From positions 52,101,833-52,165,832 of the forward strand of contig CM042157.1 of NCBI GenBank assembly GCA_023376005.1: a stretch of 64,000 nucleotides of DNA, read 5' to 3'. Each line of letters begins with the position of its first letter. Position 1 is the stretch's first letter. The notes under the pieces were generated by a model. It was given only the letters and a program-made list of their open reading frames with translations. It searched no databases and was not told the DNA's origin. A program made the position numbers and the translations under genes. Below are positions 1 to 12,148 of this stretch, one piece after another. Source of the stretch: Doryteuthis pealeii (Eukaryota > Mollusca > Cephalopoda > Myopsida > Loliginidae).

Positions 1-3000
1 CTGCTTAGCAACAATTCCTAAGATCTTTTTAAATGGGACCTACTCGTCCTGTAGTTTTGCTTAGCAACAATTCCTAAAATCATTTAAATGGGACCTACTC
101 GTCCTGTAGTTTGCTTAGCAACAATTCCTAAGATCTTTTAAATGGGACCTACTCGTCCTGTAGTTCTGCTTAGCAACAATTCCTAAGATCTTTTAAATGG
201 GACCTACTCGTCCTGTAGTTTTGCTTAGCAACAATTCCTAAGATCATTTACATGGGACCTACTCGTCCTGTAGTTTTGCTTAGCAACAATTCCTAAGATC
301 TTTAAATGGGACCTACTCCTCCTGAGTTCTGCTTAGCAACAATTCCTAAGATCTTTTAAATGGGACCTACTCCTCCTGTAGTTCTGCTTAGCAACAATTC
401 CTAAGATCTTTTAAATGGGACCTACTCGTCCTGTAGTTTTGCTTAGCAACAATTCCTAAGATCTTTAAATGGGACCTACTCCTCCTGTAGTTCTGCTTAG
501 CAACAATTCCTAAGATCATTTACATGGGACCTACTCGTCCTGTAGTTTTGCTTAGCAACAATTTCTAAGATCATTTACATGGGACCTACTCGTCCTGTAG
601 TTTTGCTTAGCAACAATTCCTAAGATCATTTACATGGGACCTACTCGTCCTGTAGTTTTGCTTAGCAACAATTCCTAAGATCATTTACATGGGACCTACT
701 CGTCCTGTAGTTCTGCTTAGCACAATTCCTAAGATCTTTTAAATGGGACCTACTCCTCCTGTAGTTCTGCTTAGCAACAATTCCTTCTAAGTTCCTTCTT
801 AAATGGGACCTACTCCTCCTGTACAGTTGTAGTTTTGCTTAGCAACAATTCCTAAGATCTTTTAAATGGGACCTACTCCTCCTGTAGTTCTGCTTAGCAA
901 CAATTCCTAAGATCATTTACATGGGACCTACTCGTCCTGTAGTTTTGCTTAGCAACAATTCTAAGATCATTTACATGGGACCTACTCGTCCTGTAGTTTT
1001 GCTTAGCAACAATTCCTAAGATCATTTACATGGGACCTACTCGTCCTGTAGTTTGCTTAGCAACAATTCCTAAGATCATTTACATGGGACCTACTCGTCC
1101 TGTAGTTCTGCTTAGCAACAATTCCTAAGATCTTTAAATGGGACCTACTCCTCCTGTAGTTCTGCTTAGCAACAATTCCTAAGATCTTTTAAATGGGACC
1201 TACTCGTCCTGTAGTTTTGCTTAGCAACAATTCCTAAGATCTTTTAAATGGGACCTACTCCTCCTGTAGTTCTTGCTTAGCAACAATTCCTAAGATCTTA
1301 CATGGGACCTACTCGTCTGTAGTTTTGCTTAGCAACAATTCTAAGATCATTTACATGGGACCTACTCGTCCTGTAGTTTTGCTTAGCAACAATTCCTAAG
1401 ATCATTTACATGGGACCTACTCGTCCTGTAGTTTCTGCTTAGCAACAATTCCTAAGATCTTTTAAATGGGACCTACTCCTCCTGTAGTTCTGCTTAGCAA
1501 CAATTCCTAAGATCTTTTAAATGGGACCTACTCGTCCTGTAGTTTTGCTTAGCAAACAATTCCTAAGATCATTTACATGGGACCTACTCGTCCTGTAGTT
1601 TTGCTTAGCAACAATTCCTAAGATCATTTACATGGGACCTACTCGTCCTGTAGTTCTGCTTAGCAACAATTCCTAAGATCTTTTAATGGGACCTACTCGT
1701 CCGTAGTTTGCTTAGCAACAATTCCTAAGATCTTTAAATGGGACCTACTCGTCCTGTAGTTTTGCTTAGCAACAATTCCTAAGATCTTTTAAATGGGACC
1801 TACTCTCCTGTAGTTCTGCTTAGCAACAATTCCTAAGATCTTTTAAATGGGACCTACTCCTCCTGTAGTTCTGCTTAGCAACAATTCTAAGATCTTTTAA
1901 ATGGGACCTACTCGTCCTGTAGTTTTGCTTAGCAACAATTCCTAAGATCATTTACATGGGACCTACTCGTCCTGTAGTTTTGCTTAGCAACAATTCCTAA
2001 GATCTTTTAAATGGGACCTACTCCTCTGTAGTTCTGCTTAGCAACAATTCCTAAGATCTTTTAAATGGGACCTACTCCTCCTGTAGTTCTGCTTAGCAAC
2101 AATTCCTAAGATCTTTTAAATGGGACCTACTCGTCCTGTAGTTTTGCTTAGCAACAATTCCTAAGATCTTTTAAATGGGACCTACTCCTCCTGTAGTTCT
2201 GCTTAGCAACAATTCCTAAGATCTTTTAAATGGGACCTACTCGTCCTGTAGTTTTGCTTAGCAACAATTCCTAAGATCTTTTAAATGGGACCTACTCCTC
2301 CTGTAGTTCTGCTTAGCAACAATTCCTAAGATCTTTTAAATGGGACCTACTCCTCTGTAGTTTTGCTTAGCAACAATTCCTAAGATCTTTTAAATGGGAC
2401 CTACTCGTCCTGTAGTTTTGCTTAGCAACAATTCCTAGATCTTTAATGGGACCTACTCGTCCTGTAGTTCTGCTTAGCAACAATTCCTAAGATCTTTTAA
2501 ATGGGACCTACTCCTCCTGTAGTTCTGCTTAGCAACAATTCCTAAGATCTTTTAAATGGGACCTACTCCTCCTGTAGTTCTGCTTAGAAACAATTCCTAA
2601 GATCTTTTAATGGGACCTACTCCTCCTGTAGTTTTTGCTTAGCAACAATTCCTAAGATCATTTACATGGGACCTACTCCTCCTGTAGTTCTGCTTAGCAC
2701 AATTCCTAAGATCATTTACATGGACCTACTCGTCCTGTAGTTTAGCTTAGCAACAATTCCTAAGATCTTTTAAATCTGCTCGTCCTGTAGTTCTGCTTAG
2801 CAACAATTCCTAAGATCTTTTAAATGGGACTACTCCTCCTGTAGTTCTGCTTAGCAACAATTCCTAAGATCTTTAAATGGGACCTACTCCTCCTGTAGTT
2901 CTGCTTAGAAACAATTCCTAAGATTTTTTTTAATGGGACTACTCGTCCTGTAGTTTGCTTAGGAACAATTCCTAAGATCTTTTAAATGGGACCTACTCGT

Positions 3001-3570
3001 CTGTAGTTTTGCTTAGCAACAATTCCTAAGATCTTTTAATGGGACCTACTCGTCCTGTACTTTGCTTAGCACAATATCCTAAGATCTTTTACATGGACCT
3101 ACTCATCCCTGTAGTTCTGCTTAGCAACAATTCCTAAGATCTTTTAAATGGGACCTACTCATCCTGTAGTTCTGCTTAGCAACAATTCCTAAGATCTTTT
3201 AAATGGGACCTACTCCTCCCTCTAGTTCTGCTTAGCAACAATTCCTAAGATCTTTTAAAATGGGACCTAAAGTCCTGTACTTCTGCTTAGAACAATTCCT
3301 AAATCTTTTAAATGGACCTACTCGGTCCTGTAGTTCGCTTAAGCAACAATTCCTAAGATCTTTTAAAATGGGACCTACTCATCCTGTAGTTCTGCTTAGC
3401 AACAATTCCTAAGATCTTTTAAATGGGACCTACTCCTCCTCCTAGTCTGCTTAGCAACAATTCCTAAGATCTTTTAAATGGGACCTACTCGTCCTGAACT
3501 TCTGCTTAGCAACAATTCCTAAGATCCTTTAAATGGGACCTACTCGCTGTACTTCTGCTTAAACAACAAA
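1..3570 (+). repeat. Satellite A array, block 1 (55-bp monomer)
   Basis: About 64 head-to-tail copies of a ~55-bp unit that begins GCTTAGCAACAATTCCTAAG, continues with GATCTTTTAAATGGGACC and ends TACTCGTCCTGTAGTTTT. Two linked variants alternate: one has ATCATTTACATG with CTCGTCC, the other ATCTTTTAAATG, often with CTCCTCC and GTTCT. Each unit holds short inverted repeats (CTTAG...CTAAG; GGAC...GTCC in the G variant) and an AGATCT palindrome. Many single-base indels occur. The array runs off the left edge. No coding potential is seen. Confidence 0.97.
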
Positions 3571-3574
3571 AATA

Positions 3575-4690
3575 TACTGCTGTAAGCCTAAATAACTATT
3601 TATTAACTGAAGAAAACTATCTGTTTCAAGATAATTCCACTTGCTGGGGAATTTGAAAACCCCTGTGTAACCAATAAAAAAATAGTTAAAAAAGAAACAC
3701 AAAAAATACAAGTAGTAACAATAAAAATAAAGATAATAAAAAAATGCATTTTCCTTTTTCTTTCACTTGCCACCATAAACTTGGTCTAATAAAAATACGA
3801 GCCACTTCGTGTGTGGCTACGAAATATGACTGTCCTTTGTGGTAGGAAAATGTAATTGTAAAAGTCTCTTGCTGCTTGCCCGCTCTGTAGCGAACGTGAA
3901 AAGAGGAGGGAATCTTTGAACCTCTTTGAAGAATTTCTTCTTCGTGCTTTAGGATGAAAACTGCCTTAAATAACTCTGTTCTCTATGAAGGAACTAACTC
4001 ATTCAAGTAATGTTTTTCTTGGGAACAAATGCCAGCTCTGTAGCAAAAAGAAGTCTTGAGTTCTTTTGAAGAATTTTCTCACTTGTGCACTTCAGATGAA
4101 AACGGTCTTGGATATCTCTGTTTTCTGCGAATGAATTAACTCGTTCAAGTAATTTTTTAAATATCTTTTTCAATAGGACCTACTCATCCTGTAGTTTTGC
4201 TTTTTATAACTTAAACCAATAACTAGAAACAACAACGATAGTATTTCTTGGTTTTAAAAAACTTTAATTCTGCTTCTTTTAACTCTGAGCAGTAACCTGA
4301 AACAAACTAAGTCCCTGAGAAGCTATGCTTTGCTCTCCGGCAAATAGAAACTATCAAAATCTGAAAAATTCCCCTTCTTTTCTGCCAAATATAGGCCCCC
4401 TAAAGATACCTAAAAAATTGGCCTTTATAGCTAGGAAGAACGAATCCCTTACAGTGCCCACTGAACTGATAAAGAAGCTGGAAGTGGTTCTGTGAGGGCT
4501 TAAATACCTCAGCTTCCACCACCACTTTGGCATCAGTACCAAAATTGATACTTCCCCATACCACTCTTGCCATCAGCAGCAGCACAGGTTAAATATCTCC
4601 AAAGGGCCATAACTCTAACTGCCCTTTCATCTATAAAGTTTTCACAAATGCGGTGATAGCTTTTAGCATTGGTTTATTTGGAATCAGTAA
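3575..4690. repeat. Dispersed repeat E, copy 1
   Basis: Begins just after satellite A with CTGCTGTAAGCCTAAATAAC and is alignable by eye with 38640-39680, including the 'GGGCCATAACTCTAACTGCCC' area near 4605 (there 'GGGGCTATAACTCTAATTACC'). Inside, about 3910-4016 and 4058-4158 are two diverged copies of one another (GAAGAATTT..., GATGAAAAC..., TTCAAGTAAT). A half-monomer resembling satellite A lies at 4166-4199 (GGACCTACTCATCCTGTAG). The minus strand has short open frames at 4354-4585 with no recognised domain. Class unknown; possibly an LTR or non-coding element. Confidence 0.65.
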
Positions 4691-4807
4691 TATTTATTAG
4701 TGGGCTGAAAACTATGCTTATTGTACTAATAAATCCAACTTAATTACCTCCCCTTGAATATATAAAATATAGGCATTTTAAAATGTGTGTACTGCATAGG
4801 AAATTAC

Positions 4808-4834
4808 TATATATATATATATATATATATATAT
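4808..4834. repeat. (TA)n microsatellite
   Basis: About 13 TA units directly next to the ribozyme-like sequence. Confidence 0.95.
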
Positions 4835-4841
4835 GGGATAA

Positions 4842-4895
4842 TAGACATCAAACAGACACCGGGTTTCGACGTTTCAGGTCTCATCAGTGTGGCTA
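4842..4895 (-). ncRNA. Hammerhead-ribozyme-like motif
   Basis: On the minus strand the conserved hammerhead core is complete and in order: CTGATGA (4887-4881), stem II GAC/GTC (4880-4878 with 4870-4868) closing a 7-nt loop, GAAA (4867-4864), a short stem III (AC at 4864-4863 with GT at 4857-4856, 5-nt loop), and C17 at 4855 as the predicted cleavage nucleotide. Stem I pairs ACA (4890-4888) with TGT (4854-4852) and, beyond an internal loop, TAG (4895-4893) with CTA (4844-4842). The 54-nt size and tiny stem III resemble the minimal type I hammerheads known from Penelope-like retroelements and animal retrozymes. No reverse transcriptase is seen beside it. Activity is inferred, not shown. Confidence 0.65.
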
Positions 4896-5054
4896 GAAAC
4901 AGCAACTAACTCCGACCAGGAGCAAAATCCAACTGACTAAGTCTGTCCGATCCATTTACCTCTAGGCCATTGCCAGCTGCCATTAAGGAGCGGTGTTTTA
5001 ACTGTTTGAAATACATCCATCTGTGTATATATTTTACGATCACCAGAGAGATCA

Positions 5055-8000
5055 GATCTTTAAAATACAGGAAACATTAAACCTAGAATTGAACATGAGC
5101 CTTTAAAATACAGGAAACATTAGACCTAGAATTGAACATGAGCCTTTAAAATACAAGAAACATAAACCTAGAATTGAACATGAGCCTTTAAAATACAGGA
5201 AACATTAAACCTAGAATTGAACACAGCCTTTAAAATACAGGAAACATTAAACCTAGAATTGAACACGAGCCTTTAAAATACAGGAAACATTAAACCTAGA
5301 ATTGAACATGAGCCTTTAAAATACAGGAAACATTAAACCTAGAATTGAACATGAGCCTTTAAAATACAGGAAACATTAAATCTAGAATTGAACATGGAGC
5401 ATGAGCCTTTAAAAACAGGAAACATTAAATGTAGAATTGAACATGCCTTTAAAATACAGGAAACATTAAATCTAGAATTGAACATGAGCCTTTAAAATAC
5501 AGGAAACATTAAATCTAGAATTGAACATGAGCCTTTAAAATACAGGAAACATTAAACCTAGAATTGAACATGAGCCTTTAAAATACAGGAAACATTAAAC
5601 CTAGAATTGAACGTGAGCCTTTAAAATACAGAAACATTAAACCTAGAATTGACATTAAACATTAAACTAGAATTGGACATGAGCCTTTAAAATACAGGAA
5701 ACATTAAACATAGAATTGAACATGAGCCTTTAAAATACAGGAAACATTAAACCTAGAATTGAACATGAGCCTTTAAAATACAGGAAACATTAAACATAGA
5801 ATTGAACATGAGCCTTTAAAAATACAGGAAACATTAAACCTAGAATTGAACGTGAGCCTTTAAAAATACAGGAAACATTAAACCTAGAATTGAACGTGAG
5901 CCTTTAAAATACAGGAAACATTAAACCTAGAATTGAACGTGAGCCTTTAAAATACAAGAAACATTAAACCTAGAATTGAACGTGAGCCTTTAAAATACAA
6001 GAAACATTAAACCTAGAATTGAACGTGAGCCTTTAAAATACAAGAAACATTAAACCTAGAATTGAACATGAGCCTTTAAAATACAAGAAACATTAAACCT
6101 AGGATTGAACATGAGCCTTTAAAATACAAGAAACATTAAACCTAGAATTGAACATGAGCCTTTAAAATACAGGAAACATTAAATCTAGAATTGAACATGA
6201 GCCTTTAAAATACAGGAAACATTAAATCTAGAATTGAACATGAGCCTTTAAAATACAGGAAACATAAATCTAGATTGAACATGAGCCTTTAAAATACAGG
6301 AAACATTAAATCTAGAATTGAACATGAGCTTTTAAAATACAGGAAACATTAAACCTAGAATTGAACATGAGCCTTTAAAATACAGGAAACATTAAAACCT
6401 AGAATTGAACATGAGCCTTTAAAATACTGGAAACATTAAACCTAGAATTGAACATGAGCCTTTAAAATACAGGAAAAATTAAACCTAGAATTGAACATGA
6501 GACTTTAAAATACAAGAACCATTAAACCTAGAATTGGACATGAGCCTTTAAAATACAGGAAACATTAAACATAGAATTGAACATGAGCCTTTAAAATACA
6601 GAAACATTAAACATAGAATTGAACATGAGCCTTTAAAATACAGGAAACATTAAACATAGAATTGAACATGAGCCTTTAAAATACAGGAAACATTAAACAT
6701 AGAATTGAACATGAGCCTTTAAAATACAGGAAACATTAAACATAGAATTGAACATGAGCCTTTAAAATACAGGAAACATTAAACCTAGAATTGAAACATG
6801 GCCTTTAAAATACAGGAAACATTAAACTAGAATTGAACGTGAGCCTTTAAAATACAAGAAACATTAAACCTAGAATTGAACGTGAGCCTTTAAAATACAA
6901 GAAACATTAAACCTAGAATTGAACGTGAGCCTTTAAAATACAAGAAACATTAAACCTAGAATGAACATGACCTTTAAAATACAAGAACATGAATTGAACA
7001 TGAGCCTTTAAAATACAAGAAACATTAAAAGATTGAACATGAGCCTTTAAAATACAAGAAACATAAACCTAGAATTGAACATGACCTTTAAAATACAGGA
7101 AACATTAAATCTAGAATTGAACATGAGCCTTTAAAATACAGGAAACATTAAATCTAGAATTGAACATGAGCCTTTAAAATACAGGAAACATTAAATCTAG
7201 AATTGAAACATGAGCCTTTAAAATACAGGAAACATTAAACTAGAATTGAACATGAGCCTTTAAAATACAGGAAACATTAAACCTAGAATTGAACATGAGC
7301 CTTTAAAATACAGGAAACATTAAATCTAGAATTGAACATGAGCCTTTAAAATACAGTAAACATTAAATCTAGAATTGAACATGAGCCTTTAAAATACAGG
7401 AAACATTAAACCTAGAATTGAACATGAGCCTTTAAATACAGGAAACATTAAACCTAGAATTGAACACGAGCCTTTAAAATACAGGAAACATTAAACATAG
7501 AATTGAACATGAGCCTTTAAAATACAGGAAACATTAAACCTAGAATTGAACATGAGCCTTTAAAATACAAGAAACATTAAACCTAGAATTGAACATGAGC
7601 CTTTAAAATACAGGAAACATTAAACCTAGGATTGAACATGAGCCTTTAAAATACAAGAAACATTAAACATAGAATTGAACATGTGCCTTTAAAATACAGG
7701 AAACATTAAACCTAGAATTGAACATGAGCCTTTAAAATACAAGAAACATTAAACCTAGAATTGAACATGAGCCTTTAAAATACAGGAAACATTAAACCTA
7801 GGATTGAACATGAGCCTTTAAAATACAAGAAATATTAAACTAGAATTGAACATGAGCCTTTAAAATACAGGAAACATTAAATCTAGAATTGAACATGAGC
7901 CTTTAAAATACAGAAACATTAAATCTAGAATTGAACATGAGCCTTTAAAATACAGGAAACATTAAATCTAGAATTGAACATGAGCCTTTAAAATACAGGA

Positions 8001-11000
8001 AAACATTAAATCTAGAATTGAACATGAGCCTTTAAAAACAGGAAACATTAAACCTAGAATTGAACATGAGCCTTTAAAATACAGGAAACATTAAACCTAG
8101 AATTGAACATGAGCCTTAAAATACAGGAAACATTAAACTAGAATTGAACATGAGCCTTTAAAATACAAGAACATTTAAACTTAGAATTGGACATGAGCCT
8201 TTAAAATACAGGAAACATTAAACATAGAATTGAACATGAGCCTTTAAAATACAGGAAACATTAAACCTAGAATTGAACATGAGCCTTTAAAATACAGGAA
8301 ACATAAATCTAGAATTGAACACGAGCCTTTAAATACAGGAAACATTAAACATAGAATTGAACATGAGCTTTAAAATACAGGAAACATTAAACATAGAATT
8401 GAACATGAGCCTTTAAAATACAGGAAACATTAAACCTAGAATTGAACACGAGCCTTTAAAATACAGGAAACATTAAACCTAGAATTGAACATGAGCCTTT
8501 AAAATACAGGAAACATTAAACATAGAATTGAACAGGAGCCTTTAAAATACAGGAAACATTAAACCTAGAATTGAACATGAGCCTTTAAAATACAGGAAAC
8601 ATTAAACCTAGAATTGAACATGAGCCTTTAAAATACAAGAAACATTAAACCTAGGATTGAACATGAGCCTTTAAAATACAGGAAACATTAAACCTAGAAT
8701 TGAACATGAGCCTTTAAAATACTGGAAACATTAAACCTAGAATTGAACATGAGCCTTTAAAATACAGGAAAAATTAAACCTAGAATTGAACATGAGACTT
8801 TAAAATACAAGAAACATTAAACCTAGAATTGGACATGAGCCTTTAAAATACAGGAAACATTAAACATAGAATTGAACATGAGCCTTTAAAATACAGGAAA
8901 CATTAAACATAGAATTGAACATGAGCCTTTAAAATACAGGAAACATTAAACATAGAATTGAACATGAGCCTTTAAAATACAGGAAACATTAAACATAGAA
9001 TTGAACATGAGCCTTTAAAATACAGGAAACATTAAACATAGAATTGAACATGAGCCTTTAAAATACAGGAAACATTAAACCTAGAATTGAACATGAGCCT
9101 TTAAAATACAGGAAACATTAAACCTAGAATTGAACGTGAGCCTTTAAAATACAAGAAACATTAAACCTAGAATGAACGTGAGCCTTTAAAATACAAGAAC
9201 ATTAAAATACAAAGAAACATTAAGAATTGAACATGAGCCTTTAAAATACAAGAAACATTAAACCTAGAATTGAACATGAGCCTTTAAAATACAAGAAACA
9301 TTAAACCTAGGATTGAACATGAGCCTTTAAAATACAAGAAACATTAAACCTAGAATTGAACATGAGCCTTTAAAATACAGGAAACATTAAATCTAGAATT
9401 GAACATGAGCCTTTTAAAATACAGGAAACATTAAATCTAGAATTGAACATGAGCCTTTAAAATACAGGAAACATTAAATCTAGAATTGAACATGAGCCTT
9501 TAAAATACAGGAAACATTAAACATTTTAAAATACAGAAACATTAAACTAGAATTGAACATGAGCCTTTAAAATACAGGAAACATTAAACCTAGAATTGAA
9601 CATGAGCCTTTAAAATACAGGAAAAATTAAACCTAGGATTGAACATGAGCCTTTAAAATACAAGAAACATTAAACCTAGAATTGGACATGAGCCTTTAAA
9701 ATACAGGAAACATTAAACATAGAATTGAACATGAGCCTTTAAAATACAGGAAACATTAAACATAGAATTGAACATGAGCCTTTAAAATACAGGAAACATT
9801 AAACATAGAATTGAACATGAGCTTTTAAAATACAGGAAACATTAAACCTAGAATTGAACATGAGCCTTTAAAATACAGGAAACATTAAACCTAGAATTGA
9901 ACGTGAGCCTTTAAAATACAAGAAACATTAAACCTAGAATTGAACGTGAGCCTTTAAAATACAAGAAACATTAAACCTAGAATTGAACGTGAGCCTTTAA
10001 AAATACAAGAAACATTAAACCTAGAATTGAACATGAGCCTTTAAAAATACAAGAAACATTAAACCTAGAATTGAACATGAGCCTTTAAAATACAAGAAAC
10101 ATTAAACCTAGGATTGAACATGAGCCTTTAAAATACAAGAAACATTAAACCTAGAATTGAACATGAGCCTTTAAAATACAGGAAACATTAAATCTAGAAT
10201 TGAACATGAGCCTTAAAATACAGAAACATTAAATCTAGAATTGAACATGAGCCTTTAAAATACAGGAACATTAAATCTAGAATTGAACATGAGCCTTTAA
10301 AATACAGGAAACATTAAATCTAGAATTGAACATGAGCCTTTAAATACAGGAAACATTAAACTAGAATTGAACATGAGCCTTTAAAATACAGGAAACATTA
10401 AACCTAGAATTGAACATGAGCCTTTAAAATACAAGAAACATTAAACCTAGAATTGAACATGAGCCTTTAAAATACAAGAAATATTAAACTTAGAATTGGA
10501 CATGAGCCTTTAAAATACAGGAAACATTAAACATAGAATTGAACATGAGCCTTTAAAATACAGGAAACATTAAACCTAGAATTGAACACGAGCCTTTAAA
10601 ATACAGGAAACATTAAACATAGAATTGAAATGAGCCTTTAAAATACAGGAAACATTAAACCTAGAATTGAACATGAGCCTTTAAAATACAAGAAACATTA
10701 AACCTAGAATTGAACATGAGCCTTTAAAATACAGGAAACATTAAACCTAGGATTGAACATGAGCCTTTAAAATACAAGAAACATTAAACATAGAATTGAA
10801 CATGTGCCTTTAAAATACAGGAAACATTAAACCTAGAATTGAACATGAGCCTTTAAAATACAAGAAACATTAAACCTAGAATTGAACATGAGCCTTTAAA
10901 ATACAGGAAACATTAAACCTAGGATTGAACATGAGCCTTTAAAATACAAGAAATATTAAACCTAGAATTGAACATGAGCCTTTAAAGTACAAGAAACATT

Positions 11001-11349
11001 AAACCTAGAATTGAACATGAGCCTTTAAAATACAAGAAACATTAAATCTAGAATTGAACATGAGCCTTTAAAATACAGGAAACATTAAATCTAGAATTGA
11101 ACATGAGCCTTTTGAGCCTTTAAATACAGGAAACATTAAATCTAGAATTGAACATGAGCCTTTAAAATACAGGAAACATTAAATCTAGAATTGAACATGA
11201 GCCTTTAAAATACAGTAAACATTAAATCTAGAATTGAAACATGAGCCTTTAAAATACAGGAAACATTAAACCTAGAATTGAACATGAGCCTTTAAAATAC
11301 AGGAAACATTAAACCTAGAATTGAACATGAGCCTTTAAATACAAGAAAT
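5055..11349 (+). repeat. Satellite B array (43-bp monomer)
   Basis: About 146 tandem copies of a 43-bp unit: CATGAGCCTTTAAAATACAG, then GAAACATTAAACCTAGAATT and GAA. Variant sites include CCTAGAA / TCTAGAA / CATAGAA, ACAGG / ACAAG and AACATG / AACGTG / AACACG. Strings of rare variants recur at fixed distances (see findings), so the array has higher-order organisation. It is very AT-rich and non-coding. The right end decays at about 11345, just before the assembly gap. Confidence 0.97.
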
Positions 11350-11369
11350 CTACCACTTTTATTTAATTT

Positions 11370-11379
11370 NNNNNNNNNN
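11370..11379. other. Assembly gap (10 N)
   Basis: Ten N bases join the end of satellite B to unrelated sequence. The order and orientation of the two sides are therefore not proven by this sequence. Confidence 1.
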
Positions 11380-12095
11380 TTTTAGCGTGCTCGCATTCCT
11401 GTGGTGTGGTGGGGCAATCGTTTGTACGGGATATCCCGTTCTGGTATTCGTCAGTAGTAGTAGTAGGGGTCATTATTTTGGTTGTACGCTGTCGTCAGTC
11501 TCGTTGCCATGGGTCGCTATGGTATTTACGTCAGTTTCAATCACTGTGGCTGGTTGTGGAATCTTTTTGCAGTGTGTGCATAGTATTAGTGTGAGGCTGT
11601 GTTTTCATCTTGTTGCCATGGGTCGCTATGAGGTATGCTTTAGTTGTTTCAAAGTGATGTGGTCCTGCTTGGACTCTATCATCTGTTCAAATATGCTGTA
11701 GTCGAGTAACTCCTTGCAGCCTTGACGAATTTGTTCTCAAGGTCAGATACCACGGCAATCTCGGGGCGTGACGTGGTCGTTAAGGTCACGTTCAGGCTTG
11801 TGATAAATTGATTCACGTCATCTCCCGGACTGAATCGTTTTTCAGTCTTCATAACGTCAAGTATGGATTTGAGACAGCCTTGATCTTATCTTGGATGTCG
11901 ACTATCTGGGCTATTGTGGTATTGTCGGCTTGGCATGATCCAGGGCTTCATCATCCTGTGTAAGTCGGCTTTCAAAAATTGTATTTTCTGGTTTTGGGGG
12001 TGTGGGGCGAGTTCTTAATTCTGGCGAGGAACTTCATCTGGTCTCTAATAAAGTCGAGAATTCCGAGCGAGTTAATCTTGATGTCCATATTCCCA
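11380..12095 (-). pseudogene. Ty3/gypsy-type Gag fragment, broken
   Basis: Read on the minus strand from about 12095, after a primer-binding site and LTR, the frame opens MDIKINSLGILDFIRDQM and, after frameshifts and a stop, continues with DDVNQFITSLNVTLTTTSRP and AVVSDLENKFVKAARSYS, then FEQMIESKQDHITLKQL near 11640-11690. This pattern and its position after an LTR-PBS are what a gypsy Gag should show. Gag would form the particle that packages element RNA. The fragment is cut by the 10-N gap, so no zinc knuckle or pol is present. The plus-strand open frames over this stretch are shadows. Family assignment rests on context more than on motifs. Confidence 0.6.
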
Positions 12096-12132
12096 TTGCA
12101 ACACGCTGACACCAATGATATATCTTAGTTAT

Positions 12133-12147
12133 CCACTTCTGACACCA
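12133..12147 (-). promoter_or_regulatory. Primer-binding site (tRNA-Leu type)
   Basis: TGGTGTCAGAAGTGG on the minus strand starts one base after the LTR's terminal CA. It matches the complement of a tRNA-Leu 3' end (...CCACTTCTGACA plus CCA), a primer used by Mag/Steamer-type gypsy elements. The LTR-end/PBS junction is then imperfectly repeated about 35 bp further on (GATAACTAAGATATATCATT, GGTGTCAG), an odd local duplication. Confidence 0.75.
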
Positions 12148-12148
12148 G

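Noticed and set aside
11387..11701. Plus-strand 104-residue open frame as a membrane protein
   Set aside because: It lies antisense to Gag-like coding on the minus strand that follows an LTR and primer site.
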